A DNA stretch of 64,000 bases from Eledone cirrhosa (GCA_964016885.1 OZ024749.1:20924751-20988750), one strand, 5' to 3'; shown: positions 10,672-21,734, numbered from the stretch's first letter. A program made the numbers and translations. Notes: generated from the letters alone by a model not told the origin.

Positions 10672-10921
10672 GCTCTTCAGCCTGGCTGGGCATATGACAG
10701 CTTCTCTAGTGCTGGTGTCTCAAAAAACGCACCCAGTACACTCTGCTATGTTGTTGGTAATCAAACTGGGTCTATTTAGGAAAGGGCTCTTCAGTCTGGT
10801 TGGGCATATGACAGCCTTTCAAGTGCTGGTGCCACAAGAAAACGCACCCAGTACAATTTTCAATGTTGTTGGCAATCAAACTGAGTCAATGTATGAAAGA
10901 GCTCTTCAGTCTGGCTGGGCG
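10672..10921. repeat. Tandem array, about 115-bp unit
   Basis: GCTCTTCAG.CTGG.TGGGC recurs at 10672, 10786 and 10901 (steps of 114 and 115). Units contain AGTGCTGGTG and CGCACCCAGTACA, phrases shared with the array at 17823 and with SINE bodies. Confidence 0.75.
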
Positions 10922-10985
10922 GTCATCATCATCATCGTCGTCGTCGTTTAACGTCCATCTTCCACGCTAGCATGGGTTAGACGGT
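10922..10985 (-). mobile_element. SINE family C tail
   Basis: (CAT)n/(CGT)n, then CGTTTAACGTCCATCTTCC and GCTAGCATGGGTTAGACGG, read as the antisense tail. Confidence 0.7.
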
Positions 10986-11344
10986 GTCAAAAGAAAACAC
11001 ACTCTTAGTCATTGGGAGGGCATTCAAGCGTAGAAACCATTCCAAAAATAAGGAATGAATGGGGTGCAAGATGAGGTTTCCATTCCAACCACTCAACCAA
11101 TGCCATCACAGAGATCGGTTGTAAAACGGTATTGAATAAACTAGGTGGGCATTTCAATAAAAAATTTCTATAACAAATATCGAGGCTGTCATAGGTGTGT
11201 TGTGTGTGGGTGGGTGTGGGGGGTCAAAACGATGAAACACTCTAATATATACATATAACAGTTATAGAAAGAAACATTTGTAGCCATGGAATTTCTTTCC
11301 ATAAACCTACGTTTAAAAAAGTCATTCATAGAAAGTATAATTCT

Positions 11345-11540
11345 TCTTCGCTCACTTATTCCTGAGAGGGTCGTGGGGGCAGAAGCAGCCCTTTGTTGTA
11401 ACGTTACTCGATAAAGTGCGTAGCTCGGAGATCAGAGTCACTCCAGGTAGAGCCGCGACATCTCCGATACTATGGACATGTGGTTAGAAGTCTCAGGAAA
11501 GAATCGCTGGACAGATTTTACGGGCAAAAATCAACAGGCA
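11345..11540 (+). pseudogene. Short LINE C-terminal fragment
   Basis: Around 11451-11525 the + strand encodes EPRHLRYYGHVVRSLRKESL, matching the RLRWYGHVVR block of the LINE at 8 kb. The flanks have no open frame. It is a small relic from a related element. Confidence 0.5.
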
Positions 11541-11597
11541 TAACAAATATAATTCACAAAATAATAAAAAATAAACAAACAATACACGATATATACT

Positions 11598-11740
11598 TTA
11601 ACCCTTAACATCCCGTAATAATTTTGTTAGAAAACTTTCTAATAACAGGTTTGTTAATTCAAATGTTAGCGAACATTTGTAGTATTTCGTACCTTTCAAG
11701 AATGCCTCGCTAATGCGGTACAGAATGTTAAGAATTAAGA
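11598..11740 (+). repeat. Dispersed repeat family G
   Basis: Family G is recognised by TTTGTTAATTCAAAT, then TACTAGTAGACAG-type sequence and CAAGAATG.CT.GCTAATG. It recurs at 27590, 29140, 31870, 32630 and 49260. Its class is unknown. Confidence 0.45.
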
Positions 11741-13374
11741 TATCTAACAAACACAAGCGTAGACAAAATATGAAAATGGTTTTTACCTTTGTTCCAGACG
11801 ACAGGAAATCCCTGAAAAAATAAAAAAACAAAAAAAAATCATAAATATAATAAAACAATAAAGAAAACAAACGTTACCCCCCTCCTTCTTCTATAAAAAT
11901 AGTATAACTTCTAAAATGGTTAAGGGGAGAGCACTCGAAAGAATTACTGTCAAGGGAAGTAAGTCGATAAAACCGTTACTGCAAAATACCAGGGTTGTTC
12001 CCCTTGGCAGACGCGATTGAAAATAGAAGAACGCAAATTAAATGTTATTTTAAATTAATGAGCGTTGCAAATTATAAATAACTTTTATATACATAAAAAG
12101 GGTTTCATTTAATTGAAAAAACATTTTAAAACAACTTTTAATATTTCTATTTTATATATATTTTCCTAAATTATCTCCCCTACACTGTACACAAAGAACT
12201 TTAGTCAGCACTCTGTAAAACCCAGCCGTTGCCCCCAAAACTAACTTTATAGATATCTTTCTCAATAAGCTGGTGTTTGGAACGTATTTAGCTAAATATA
12301 ACTGAACTTCACGTCACACCAGGGCCTGGAACTGGTAAAAGACAACCCCTGTGACCATAGGACAGTTTCATATATACACACACGATTTACACCTACTCTC
12401 TCATACATTATAATGAAGTTAGCAATATCAAAGATATTTAAGAACAGTTAGAATCTTTAACTTTACTAATACAAAAAGGAAACAGAAAATATAATTTATA
12501 TATAGCTCATAACGTAGATTTATTGTGTATTGAAGCATCTTGCTCAAGAACATTGAATGATTTTAGTAATCTACACAATTTCTTTACTATATTTCTAATA
12601 AAATCTACTGCATTTCAATTAAAACAAAATTTTGGAAGGATCTACTAAAGTTAATTAAGACGTTAATTGAAAATAACAAAAAAAAAAAAAAAAAAAAAAA
12701 AAGGGTTTCTTATAACAAATCGTGGCGGGTGGTCTTAATATAAACAGGAACCCTTGAGAATGGGTGTTTCTATATCAGAGAACAAGGTGCTTTCGGATGG
12801 GTTGGTTAGAAAAATAAAGAGGGGTGCCGTTTTCAAAGCGAAGGAGTCAAAACAAGTGACATAGTCCCTCCTCTCTCACACATTATAATATATATATATA
12901 TCCAAAATTAGGACTTATACAAATAAAACACCCGAGGCATGTTAAGGAGAGGGAGGGAGTATTGTATTATACACATATATTCTATATATTCACACAACAT
13001 ATTCTATATTTTCAAGTTGTTTACTCAGGTAACAATAACTTGTATGATGTAATAGATAACAGTAGTGGTGGTGGTGTTGTTAACAAGACAGGGTAAAATA
13101 ACATTTACAATAAAGCCATATGGCTTGAGTAACAGCACCTGTCAACAGCTATTTTGTTCAAAAAAATCAATTTAGTGTATATACGCGTGTGTGAATATAT
13201 GTATATATAAATAACTAATACACATACATAAAGTATGTGTCGACACAGCCCAATCACATACATTGAAGTATGTATATTCACACACACACACAAGATATAT
13301 ATATTTTAAGATAGTAAGTGAAAGGCGATATATTATGCAAGCGTTATGAACTATCGATATATTCAACGATACCA

Positions 13375-13410
<36 letters not shown>

Positions 13411-13522
13411 GAGTTAAACAAGATTCAGTGAGTACATCGAAAAATGAGTTTTACAGGAGATTGGAAGCACTCTACAGTTTAAAAAAAAAAAATGTCCAGA
13501 GTTATTAATTCAAATATTAACA
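11741..13522. other. AT-rich, no gene seen
   Basis: Contains an A run at 12677-12701, (TA)n near 12890-12901 and 13377-13406, and CA/TA-rich stretches near 13190-13300. Nothing else is recognisable. Confidence 0.6.
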
Positions 13523-13548
13523 AAATAGATATTCTTGTGATCAATTAA

Positions 13549-13614
13549 ATTTTATTATACATATTTCAGAGGTACTTGAATCAGGTTCAACAATACGTCC
13601 TCATCAGATAAAAT
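13549..13614 (-). ncRNA. Hammerhead ribozyme motif (left arm)
   Basis: Minus-strand order: AUUUUAU (stem I), CUGAUGA, a long stem-loop with UUGAA/UUCAA pairing, GAAA, UAUGU, the triplet AUA, then AUAAAAU, which pairs with the first strand over 7 bp. All required core bases are present. The stem III turn is minimal, as in the type I hammerheads of Penelope-like elements. Confidence 0.65.
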
Positions 13615-13701
13615 AAAATGATACATGATATACCCTGACATGTTAGATGGTTAAGATTTAATCAAGAACCATCTAACATGTCAGGGTGTCATGTACCATT
13701 T

Positions 13702-13770
13702 TATTTTATCTGATGAGGACGTACTGTTGAACCTGATTCAAGTACCTCTGAAATATGTAAAATAAAATTT
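13702..13770 (+). ncRNA. Hammerhead ribozyme motif (right arm), triplet lost
   Basis: Same module as 13549-13614, but after GAAA the sequence is UAUGUAAAAUAAAAU. One U-to-A change turns the AUA cleavage triplet into AAA, so this copy should not cleave in the same way. Stem II and CUGAUGA are kept. Confidence 0.5.
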
Positions 13771-13799
13771 AATTGATCACAAGAATATCTATTTCTATC

Positions 13800-14279
13800 T
13801 ACATACACACCATTCATGTTCTACAAACATTGGGGCATGTTGCTACAAGTTAATTTATTTTCCAAAAAATATATATCCTGCCTCACTTTTTTGCAGCTTA
13901 AAATCAAAAAATCAATACACACATTTATATATACAATACTCTGACACACATGCCCATCTAGAGATTATAAAACCCGAATAAGCATGTTGGATGTGTGCAT
14001 GCATGTACACACACACATCACTCAATTCTTGAAGACTAAGTAGATTATTTCAATAGAGCCCAAAGGAAGAGGTGTGTTTAGTGGGATGGATGTATATAAT
14101 ATCAAACAAGCCTTTGTGTACCCAGTGTGGAGATGGTCCAGTAACTCTGGATATTTTAGTCAATCGTTATGGTGGCAGATGTTCGATTGTATAGCAGGGA
14201 TGGAGTAGGGTGGCTATACACTACACAGAGTATACAGACAGGCGCGCGAACATATTCATATACATGCAAACATATTTAT

Positions 14280-14314
<35 letters not shown>

Positions 14315-15904
14315 GATATACAGGCGTTCATACACACGACGTAGTTAGTTACAAAGGCAGTAATGTGAGAAGGAAAGTTTAATTAGAAGCAGGGAGGGGC
14401 ATCTTTTAAGAAGGCGGGGGGGGGGGGGGGGAATAAAAAGCGCCAATTTTTATACCACAGGCTTTACAGGTAATGTTACATGGTTACAGATGTTACTAAA
14501 TCTATAGCTATATTTTATTCTAGGACACTATCGGTTCTTTGTTCGGATTAAATACTATATAACCCTGTAGTTAAGCTGTTGCCAAATCCATAATAACTAT
14601 GTTTACCGAGGCAAGAAGTAGTTAGGGCCATACCCATGGGTAAAATGACTATATACCCTCAGGCCTTACATGTTACTGGGTTACTTTACGGAAGCTACCA
14701 AAACCAACAGCAATATTTACAGGGCAGAAACTCTACCACTCTTTAAATTTACCAATTTTTTATAATTTATATTTGTGCTATTAATAGCGGTGTCCCAACA
14801 TGGCCTCAACCTGTCGACTACAACATTTAATAGAGTAAAGCTATTGCTATATTTATAGGTCGAGAAGGTAAGGAGGAGACGGATCGAACACAGAAACCTA
14901 GATGCACAAATTTATTTGTCCAGGTAAAATACAATATACTCTCGGGTCTACATGATAGTAAGCTTTTAGTTACAAAAGCAAACGAGCTATTAGAGCACAC
15001 ATTTAGGTAAAATGCTAGCCCTCACTCTCTCTCTCCTTGCCGGGTCAACACATACATGGGTTAATCACGCATGTTACTGAAAGCCAACAAGCGTAACTGT
15101 TTATAGGGCAAGGTGTATACTCAAGCTCAGACAGACATAATGAAGAACAGTTTCTAATAATACCTATAGGCCAGTGATTAGTGTCATTTGAAACATGACC
15201 TAGTTTTATTTCAAATTAGACACACATGAATGTCCATGTGGTGTGTATATGTAATGAGAGAGGAGTAGGTAAGTAGGTAGGAAGAAGCTTTTAGCTTCAA
15301 TCTATAACTATAAGAACAAAATATATACAAATATATTTTTGAAGTTTAGCAGTCCATGGCATACATGTAAAGATGGACATTATATCTTGAGCCAAACACA
15401 AGTATTGAATATAGGTGAAGTGTGTGTATGTGGAGAGAGGGGGAGGAGAAACCTATCGTTAATTTCTTGGTGTTAAAATTTTCGTCGCACTGTTTGCAAC
15501 AGGGTCACTGACAGCTCCAGTTTGCAATAATTGCTTTAATTTCAACACAGGGTTACAGACCACACACACATATATATATAGAGGGAGCGGGGGAGGCTTC
15601 TGTCTGAAACGTCGAAACCACCTCCATCAAACGCGAACCTAATATAACTGTAAATTGCCTCCGGTGTTTTGTTCGTTCAACTATAATATATATATATAAG
15701 GGAACGGGCGAAGGCCTCAATAACATCATCTTTGTCCGTTCCATTGTCGTTTTAATTTGAATTGCCTAGAGAAGGTAACTTATGTAAGAAACTGTCTGAT
15801 GAAATCATGGCACTGAACTCTCAGATGGGCCAATTGGGGGAGGGGTACCACCTAATTTATAAACATCCCACCGGTTTACATAACATATATATAGCAAAAA
15901 GTGG
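13800..15904. other. AT-rich, no gene seen
   Basis: Holds (AT)n at 14289-14315, a G run at 14416-14431, and TATA-type tracts near 15570 and 15690. Short phrases resemble family F (TAAGCTATTGCCAAATC, CAACCTGTCGACTA). I see no coding signal. Confidence 0.6.
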
Positions 15905-15950
15905 GGACCCCGACGGCTGAGCTCTTGCCGTTTCAACAGCTACTTCCAGA
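15905..15950. repeat. Short dispersed repeat, also at 52602
   Basis: GCTGAGCTCTTGCCGTTTCAACAGCTA.TTCCAGAC (quoted in part: GTTTCAACAGCTACTTCCAG) recurs at 52602-52650 next to a TA microsatellite, as here. Confidence 0.5.
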
Positions 15951-15951
15951 C

Positions 15952-15990
<39 letters not shown>

Positions 15991-15992
<2 letters not shown>

Positions 15993-16156
15993 GTAAGTAT
16001 GCATGTATACGTACATACATATATGTATACAGACGTACAGTAGCATGCACATATATATATATATATACATATATACATACATATGCATACAGGTACACAT
16101 ACATATATGCACGTATCAGTTTAGCGGCGCTTATTATAACGTCGCTTTGTTCGTTT
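15991..16156. repeat. 166-bp inverted repeat, left arm
   Basis: Read base by base against 16373-16538 in reverse complement, I found no mismatch, including the internal (AT)n block. The arm ends in the non-repetitive GTTTAGCGGCGCTTATTATAA and GTCGCTTTGTTCGTTT. It is preceded by (GT)n(AT)n at 15953-15990. Confidence 0.9.
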
Positions 16157-16372
16157 ATGCTCAATATGCAAATTAGGCTGCTCAGCCGTTAATTTTCATA
16201 AGGAAAGTATATACTTTCGAACGTTCAACTATCTGGCAGATGGGTAAACGGTGCTGATGATAGCTAACAAGCTTGAAACTAGTACATCGTTCCTGTGTCA
16301 GTGTTGAACAAAAAGGTGACGTGGTTGCCTTAACACCGTATGGCATAAATTCAGGCTGTTCAGTTTGTTTAC
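16157..16372. other. 216-bp spacer between the inverted arms
   Basis: Unique sequence with no inverted symmetry of its own. It contains the hammerhead motif at 16247-16291. Confidence 0.8.
16247..16291 (+). ncRNA. Hammerhead ribozyme motif, complete
   Basis: Order: AACGGUG (stem I), CUGAUGA, U-AGCU-AACA-AGCU-U (stem II, 4 bp), GAAAC, UA, GUA, CAUCGUU. The first and last segments pair over 7 bp (one G-U). Stem III is a single C-G pair closed by UA, and GUA is an allowed NUH cleavage triplet. This is the most compact full match in the window. Confidence 0.65.
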
Positions 16373-16538
16373 AAACGAACAAAGCGACGTTATAATAAGC
16401 GCCGCTAAACTGATACGTGCATATATGTATGTGTACCTGTATGCATATGTATGTATATATGTATATATATATATATATGTGCATGCTACTGTACGTCTGT
16501 ATACATATATGTATGTACGTATACATGCATACTTACAT
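16373..16538. repeat. 166-bp inverted repeat, right arm
   Basis: Reverse complement of 15991-16156. Pairing stops abruptly at both ends, which points to a defined duplicated unit rather than chance AT-rich symmetry. Confidence 0.9.
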
Positions 16539-16657
16539 TTAAGTAAGTGCCATACTAAGAGTGAGAAATGAAATTTCGTTTTCATTTTGTTTCAATTTAT
16601 ATATATATATACATACACACACATAAAGTAAACAGAAACAACAAAGCAAACGAGATA

Positions 16658-16686
16658 TAACGTTTCGGACAATAGTCCTTCATCGG
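16658..16686 (-). repeat. Dispersed GATGAAGGAC...GTCCGAAACG motif
   Basis: Minus strand CCGATGAAGGAC, TATT, GTCCGAAACG. The GGAC/GTCC hairpin and GAAAC are kept, but CUGAUGA has become CCGAUGA. Confidence 0.45.
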
Positions 16687-16734
16687 AAGATAGAATAAGA
16701 GGAAGGAACGGGAAAACATTTTCTTGAGAAATAA

Positions 16735-16750
16735 CGCGCGCGCGCGCGCG
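16735..16750. repeat. (CG)n tract
   Basis: Sixteen alternating CG bases, unusual in this AT-rich and CpG-poor setting. Such tracts can adopt Z-DNA. An (AT)n tract follows at 16766-16790. Confidence 0.85.
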
Positions 16751-16799
16751 TATTGAGTCAGCACACATATATATATATATATATATATTTAAACTAAAA

Positions 16800-17822
16800 A
16801 TATTAATATATGCACTGCGCCTTGCCGGTGACTCATTCCCAGCAATAGTACACCTACCCACAGGTCTTGTAACCGCATTTCGTGTCGGCAATCATTGTTT
16901 GTTTTTGTTATTTTATTTTATTATGTTCGAATAAATAAAAAGAAACCCGACTTGAGATACGATCTGAAATCATCTTCGTCTGAAACCAACAATTCCATGT
17001 TTAAGGAAAAACTTAAAACTATATTAGAATGGATAGATGTGATACCGACATTATATATTAGCAATTAAGCATAATAGTACAGATAATATAGACAATCACA
17101 CACTGTGTGTGTTTACTATCTGTACTATATGTGTGTGTGGGTACATGTAATTACACAGTATGTGGTGTATGTTGACATATATGAGATGGAGCGAAAGAGG
17201 AATGAGGGCACTAAGAAGAAGAGAGGAGCAGAGCAAAGAGAAAGAAAACCAGAAAAAGAAGATGGGTGGTAGTGGGAGGAGATGTTATTATAAGAGATGG
17301 TGTATATATCTGATATTATATATACTAAAAGAAAATAGTCAACCAAACCAGATTTTGCCAAGATGTCATTGGCCAAGCTAGGTTCTACTGAGTTTATTCC
17401 AATATCTTATTTCAAGCTCTCCCTCTCTCATCCACAGCAACACAGCCATCTGTCTACTTTCAAAAAGACACACACACACACAGACAAACTGACAGCAACA
17501 GCAGGCATAGTTACCTCAATCAGCCAATCTCTCTTAGTCTATTAAGAGGGGAGGAGGGACCATGTGGTAGTGCTCACAGAGAAAATGTAGCTCTTAATTC
17601 TGAGTATAACACGAAAAAAATATCTTTGCAGTAATTTTATATCCAAACCATACCTAAGACCCATTTGAATAAAAACAAAAAACCGTTTGTGGAATTTCAA
17701 GAACGTAGGAGGGAAAAAAAAAAAAAAAGCCTCAACTGTTTGAAACAACTTGCAAGTTCTTCGCCCAGATTCTGGTTGACATCTCACAAGTGCCTTCTAT
17801 GCTACCGAGAAGATGGGTGACA
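16800..17822. other. No gene seen
   Basis: Unclassified AT-rich sequence with short CA tracts and an A run near 17712-17728. Purine-rich AGAAAG sequence at 17190-17280 yields only a low-complexity frame. Confidence 0.55.
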
Positions 17823-18120
17823 TTAAAGAGGTTGCAAGGACTTTTCATTGGTGTCAAGGGCACAACAACTTCTCTCGCACCGGTGCCATGATAAAAATGC
17901 ACCCAGCAATAGAAAAATTAACTCACAAAGGGTCGAAAGGACCCTTCAATTGTGTCAATGGCACAACAACCTCTCTTGTACTGGTGCCATGCTAAAACGT
18001 ACTGACCCATAAAAAACTTGTCTCACAAAGGGTTGAGAGGGCTCCACAGTTGTGTCAGTGACACGCCAATCTCCCTGGTGCTGGTACCATGATAAAATGC
18101 ACCCAACACACTCTGCAGTG
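17823..18120. repeat. Tandem array, three 100-bp units
   Basis: GTGTCA.(G/T)GGCACAACAA recurs near 17850, 17951 and 18051, with CTGGTGCCATGATAAAA.TGCACCCA in each unit (quoted in part). It is related to the 115-bp array at 10672. Confidence 0.75.
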
Positions 18121-18233
18121 TGTGGGAATGTATATGTGTGAGATGCAATCCCCAGCCTGCCAGAGAAAGGTTAGTAGCAGTGAAGTACTGATCTGCCCAA
18201 CAGTTGCTAGCAGGAAAAGTGGTGTTAAATAGT

Positions 18234-18412
18234 CGTTTCTACTTTTGGCACAAGGCCAGCAATTACCCAGTACATTACTGGTACTTTATTTTATCGACCC
18301 CGTAAAGATGAAAGGAAAAGTTAACCTCGACGGGATTTGAACTCAGACCGTAAAGGGAAGTAACTATGCTGGAAAGCATGGCGTCTGACCCTCTACCGAT
18401 ACTGCCAATTCG
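18234..18412 (-). mobile_element. SINE family A, full length
   Basis: Complete antisense copy from GTTTCTACTTTTGGCACAAG through GGGATTTGAACTCAGACC to ACCGATACTGCCAATT. Little diverged. Confidence 0.9.
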
Positions 18413-19120
18413 TTAGTTAGCTATGTATATGGAGGATAGAACTACAGACCTTTAACCCTTTTTGTCGACAACATAAAAATCTACACATGCACTTAATATT
18501 TTCAATTAGCTACAAAAAAAAAAAAAAAAAAAAAAAAAATGTTTATCTTTCACATCCCTTCTGTGCCAAAAATGTACTTTTAATTCTCGCACTGAGTCCC
18601 AAAGGGATAGCTGGTATGTTTTAGTTTGTGAAAGAAATCCAATAGTAACTAAGCGCTAAAAAAAAAAAAAAAAAAAAAAAAGCACCTGAAGAGTTAATAT
18701 TTTTATAACAATCAGCAATTTGTGAGGGGAATTTGAAAGTAATAAAAATAAAATAAAATCCCCCTGATTTCCTCTCAATAAAGCTGGTGTCTGGAACCCA
18801 ATTTAATGGAACATTAAGGTCGACAAAGATGTTAATAGGAATATGGGTGGGAAGTGCCTTCTCAAGGAGATAAGACAGATGAAACCATATTTAGGGCTTC
18901 ACAGTAAGTACTTTTATCAGACAAGCTAGATATCATATACTGGTGCCTGTCAAATGCCAACCATATTGCTTTCCTGGTACAGAGAAAAATTAATTGAAAG
19001 TTGTGATGAAATCAGCATCAATAATATATTATTAAATATATATCTTAGATTAATTCCATGTTGGTAAGGTAATTCAACTAATGTATACTCATTGCTGTGG
19101 AAAAAAAAAGAAGAAAACAG
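18413..19120. other. A runs and AT-rich sequence
   Basis: Holds A runs at 18512-18540 and 18658-18681, about 140 bp apart, with family F-like phrases around them. No gene. Confidence 0.55.
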
Positions 19121-19122
19121 AT

Positions 19123-19167
19123 TGCCATTACATGTTTCACTGCTAATTAGATGTTCATCAGAAGACA
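19123..19167 (-). ncRNA. Hammerhead ribozyme motif
   Basis: Minus strand: UGUCUU, CUGAUGA, ACAUCUAAUUAGCAGU (outer AC/GU and inner CU/AG pairs), GAAAC, AU, GUA, AUGGCA. Stem I pairs five of six positions with one U-U mismatch. The GAAAC-NN-GUA turn matches the copy at 16247. Weaker than the others because of the mismatch and the internal loop in stem II. Confidence 0.5.
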
Positions 19168-19655
19168 CATGCCCCTTATCTTTTCGCTAATATCGAAATG
19201 TCATTTACTTCAATTACAAACGAAAGCTAAACTAAAGTGGTCAGTCTAATAAAACATGCAGTCATTAGTGACAAAATGGAATTAATTAAAATAATTATCT
19301 TAATGAAATATTATCTGAGGATAATATTAACAGAGGAAAAACACGCTTAATACCCTTCCGTTACTATATTTCGTATGAAAGACTACATTTGATGGAGGAA
19401 TTTAGTAAAATAACAAAAATTCTTAAATAAAATTAAGATTGAAGGTTTTTAAAATAATTATAAACATTTTAAAGAACCAGGGGTTGTTTCAAGAAGTTTG
19501 GTATCAAGCTGGCTAAAATGTATCGAGACGTTTATGAAGCTAGTTGAAGAGAATCGCTACAACTTCAGCCGTTTCCTTAGTCAATGATATAATTAGGTTT
19601 GTAGTATTAGAAATACAAACCCATTACTCTGAGTGCACACATACGTTAATCAGTA

Positions 19656-19686
<31 letters not shown>
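19168..19686. other. AT-rich with family F pieces
   Basis: Contains CTATATTTCGTATGAAAGACTA-type family F text near 19360-19430 and (TA)n(CA)n at 19657-19686. No gene. Confidence 0.5.
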
Positions 19687-19690
<4 letters not shown>

Positions 19691-19875
19691 CATCGTTTAA
19701 CATCCATTTTATACGCTAGCATGGGTTAGACAGGCTTGTCCCATTTAGAAGGGTTGGGTGACCATGTCTCGCTCATATAGGACTGTTGTGGCTGGTTTTC
19801 TACGGCTGGATGCCCTTCCTAGTGCCAACCACATTTACAGAGTGGGCTGGATGTTTTGTGGTACCAACGTAACAT
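19687..19875 (-). mobile_element. SINE family C, partial
   Basis: Antisense tail (GTCATCGTTTAACATCC, GCTAGCATGGGTTAGACAGG), then TGACCATGTCTCGCTCATAT and GGCTGGATGCCCTTCCTAG. A second tail fragment (ACGTCCATTTTCCATGCTAGC) lies at 19925-19965. Confidence 0.7.
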
Positions 19876-19979
19876 ACCCCCCCCCCCATATATATATATA
19901 TATTTGTATGTATATACATATATCATCATCACCACTGCCTTACGTCCATTTTCCATGCTAGCATATATATACACACACA

Positions 19980-21734
19980 CCAAATATTTAGACAAAGTAA
20001 TTTAAATGCAATCATCCAAATATAGACCAAAAGATGACAATACCTCTAATGAAACCCATTGCTTTAGGGGTCGGTAAAAAAGGCCAATACGTTTGATTAG
20101 ACCCTTCCCTCAGAAATCAATTATTTGGGAAGATTTAGTAAAATAGCCAACAGTCATAATATAAAGATACAAACAGCAAAAAAACCTAAGCAAACAATAC
20201 TTTCATCATTGAATACTTTCTAACAGGTGTATGTAACTGTAATACAATTGGTACCAGCATTACACAGAATTAACAATGGCTTAAGGACTTTACTGACTGT
20301 ATTAATAGTAGTGGTGGAGGTAGTAGTAGTAACAATATTATCTAGATATTGCGACAAAGAACTATTAAATGTCCATTTAAACAATTGGTGTCAGTGTAGG
20401 TGAATTAAAGCATTAGTTTAAACCTTTCTGTATACAATAACAATTTCATAACATATTTTGGGTTTTTACTAAACATATCTAATCATCATCATTCTTCTTC
20501 TTATTATTATCAATAACTTCTTTAGTTACCACATTTTTAATGAAAGCTGAAACCTATTGTTATAATACTAATGCAAATGAAAGACACTTTTGAAAATCAA
20601 ACATTTAAAAACCTTTTCACACCAAAATGCCTGAACATGCAATACAAATGGCTGCTTATTTTTTTTAGAAATGTTTATAGTTATCTAAAAAATTTCCATC
20701 ATAATTTTATGCAAGTATGCTCCAAATACCAGCTTGATAAGTTATATTATGCTAAATACTTTCAGCCATTCATATCATATTTCTAACGAAAGATACACTA
20801 CCTAATGATTTTCAAATAATGAAGTATTTGAAAGAATTTAGTAAAATAACTTGTTCATTAAACTACTATTTCTTATAAATGTTATTTTAGGTAAATATAT
20901 GAACTTTATCACTTTCCTCATCATACTTCTAAACCTTTTCACTCATCATTAAACCTTTTTTTTTTTTTTGCTTTTTTGTTTTTTTTACATATGATGATGG
21001 AAGGCTTTTAGATAAATATAACTTCAAATTATTTTGAAAATCAAATTTGAAGGGATTGCTATAACTTTCTCATTTAATGGACCTTACAATACAAATTTAT
21101 TCTATTACATTACTTTGTATTTTCTCAGTAAACATTGTCTTAAATAATATCGAATCTACAAGATTTTTATATTTATTTTGGGGACAATACATTAACATAA
21201 CTATGAGCAGCCGTTTATGTCTGGTTTAAACAGAAAGGGGTGAGGGAATTCTGGCCGGATACATGCTAAAATGTTAAAATGTTCATATTTATCCAGAAAC
21301 CATTAAGTTATGTTCCAAACACAAGCTTCATAATGATATGATAAAATTAACTGCATTGAGTAAATCCCTGATTATTTAAAAAAATTATTTGTAAACTACA
21401 TACAAGCAGTATCCTTTATTAGAAATATAGTAAAGAAGGGGTTAAAAACCAGGCTGGTGTATTTGTCAAGCACTGGTCACTTATGTGATCAGTGCTAGCT
21501 GACAACTTTATTCCCCATAAACATTGTCTATACTATAAAGTAAGCATGTCAAACTGAGGGCCACACACGACAACTAACTGCGCAGATTACAACTAATTTT
21601 AGGAAGATAAAACATGCTCGCGCTGTAAAAACCTTTGTGCGGGTCACAGGTGTACTTGTAAAAGGCCACATGCTTGACATGTCTGCTATAAAGGACTTTC
21701 AATAAACCAGCACTATGTATATGTGTATGTGTGT
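19980..21734. repeat. AT-rich dispersed repeat family F region
   Basis: Blocks with AATGAAAGACAC, GATTTTCAAATAAT, TCCAAATACCAGCTTGATAA and GGATTTAGTAAAAT phrases are spread over 20050-21440. A T run with TTTTTTTGC interruptions lies at 20957-20990. No gene; the 71-codon frame at 20571 is repeat-derived. Confidence 0.5.

Larger units (their letters stand above)
13523..13794. mobile_element. 272-bp hairpin (foldback) element with two ribozyme motifs
   Basis: Left arm 13523-13652 and right arm 13667-13794 are close to perfect reverse complements around a 14-nt loop. The central part (CTGACATGTTAGATGGTT) is unlike the hairpin at 27117, but the outer part of each arm holds the same CUGAUGA-hairpin-GAAA module. 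It could be paired inverted termini of a Penelope-like or retrozyme-like element. No protein is encoded. Confidence 0.8.

Noticed and set aside
12677..12701. A runs as poly(A) tails of processed pseudogenes
   Set aside because: No gene-like sequence or target duplication was found beside the A runs here or at 5180, 18512, 18658 and 37460.
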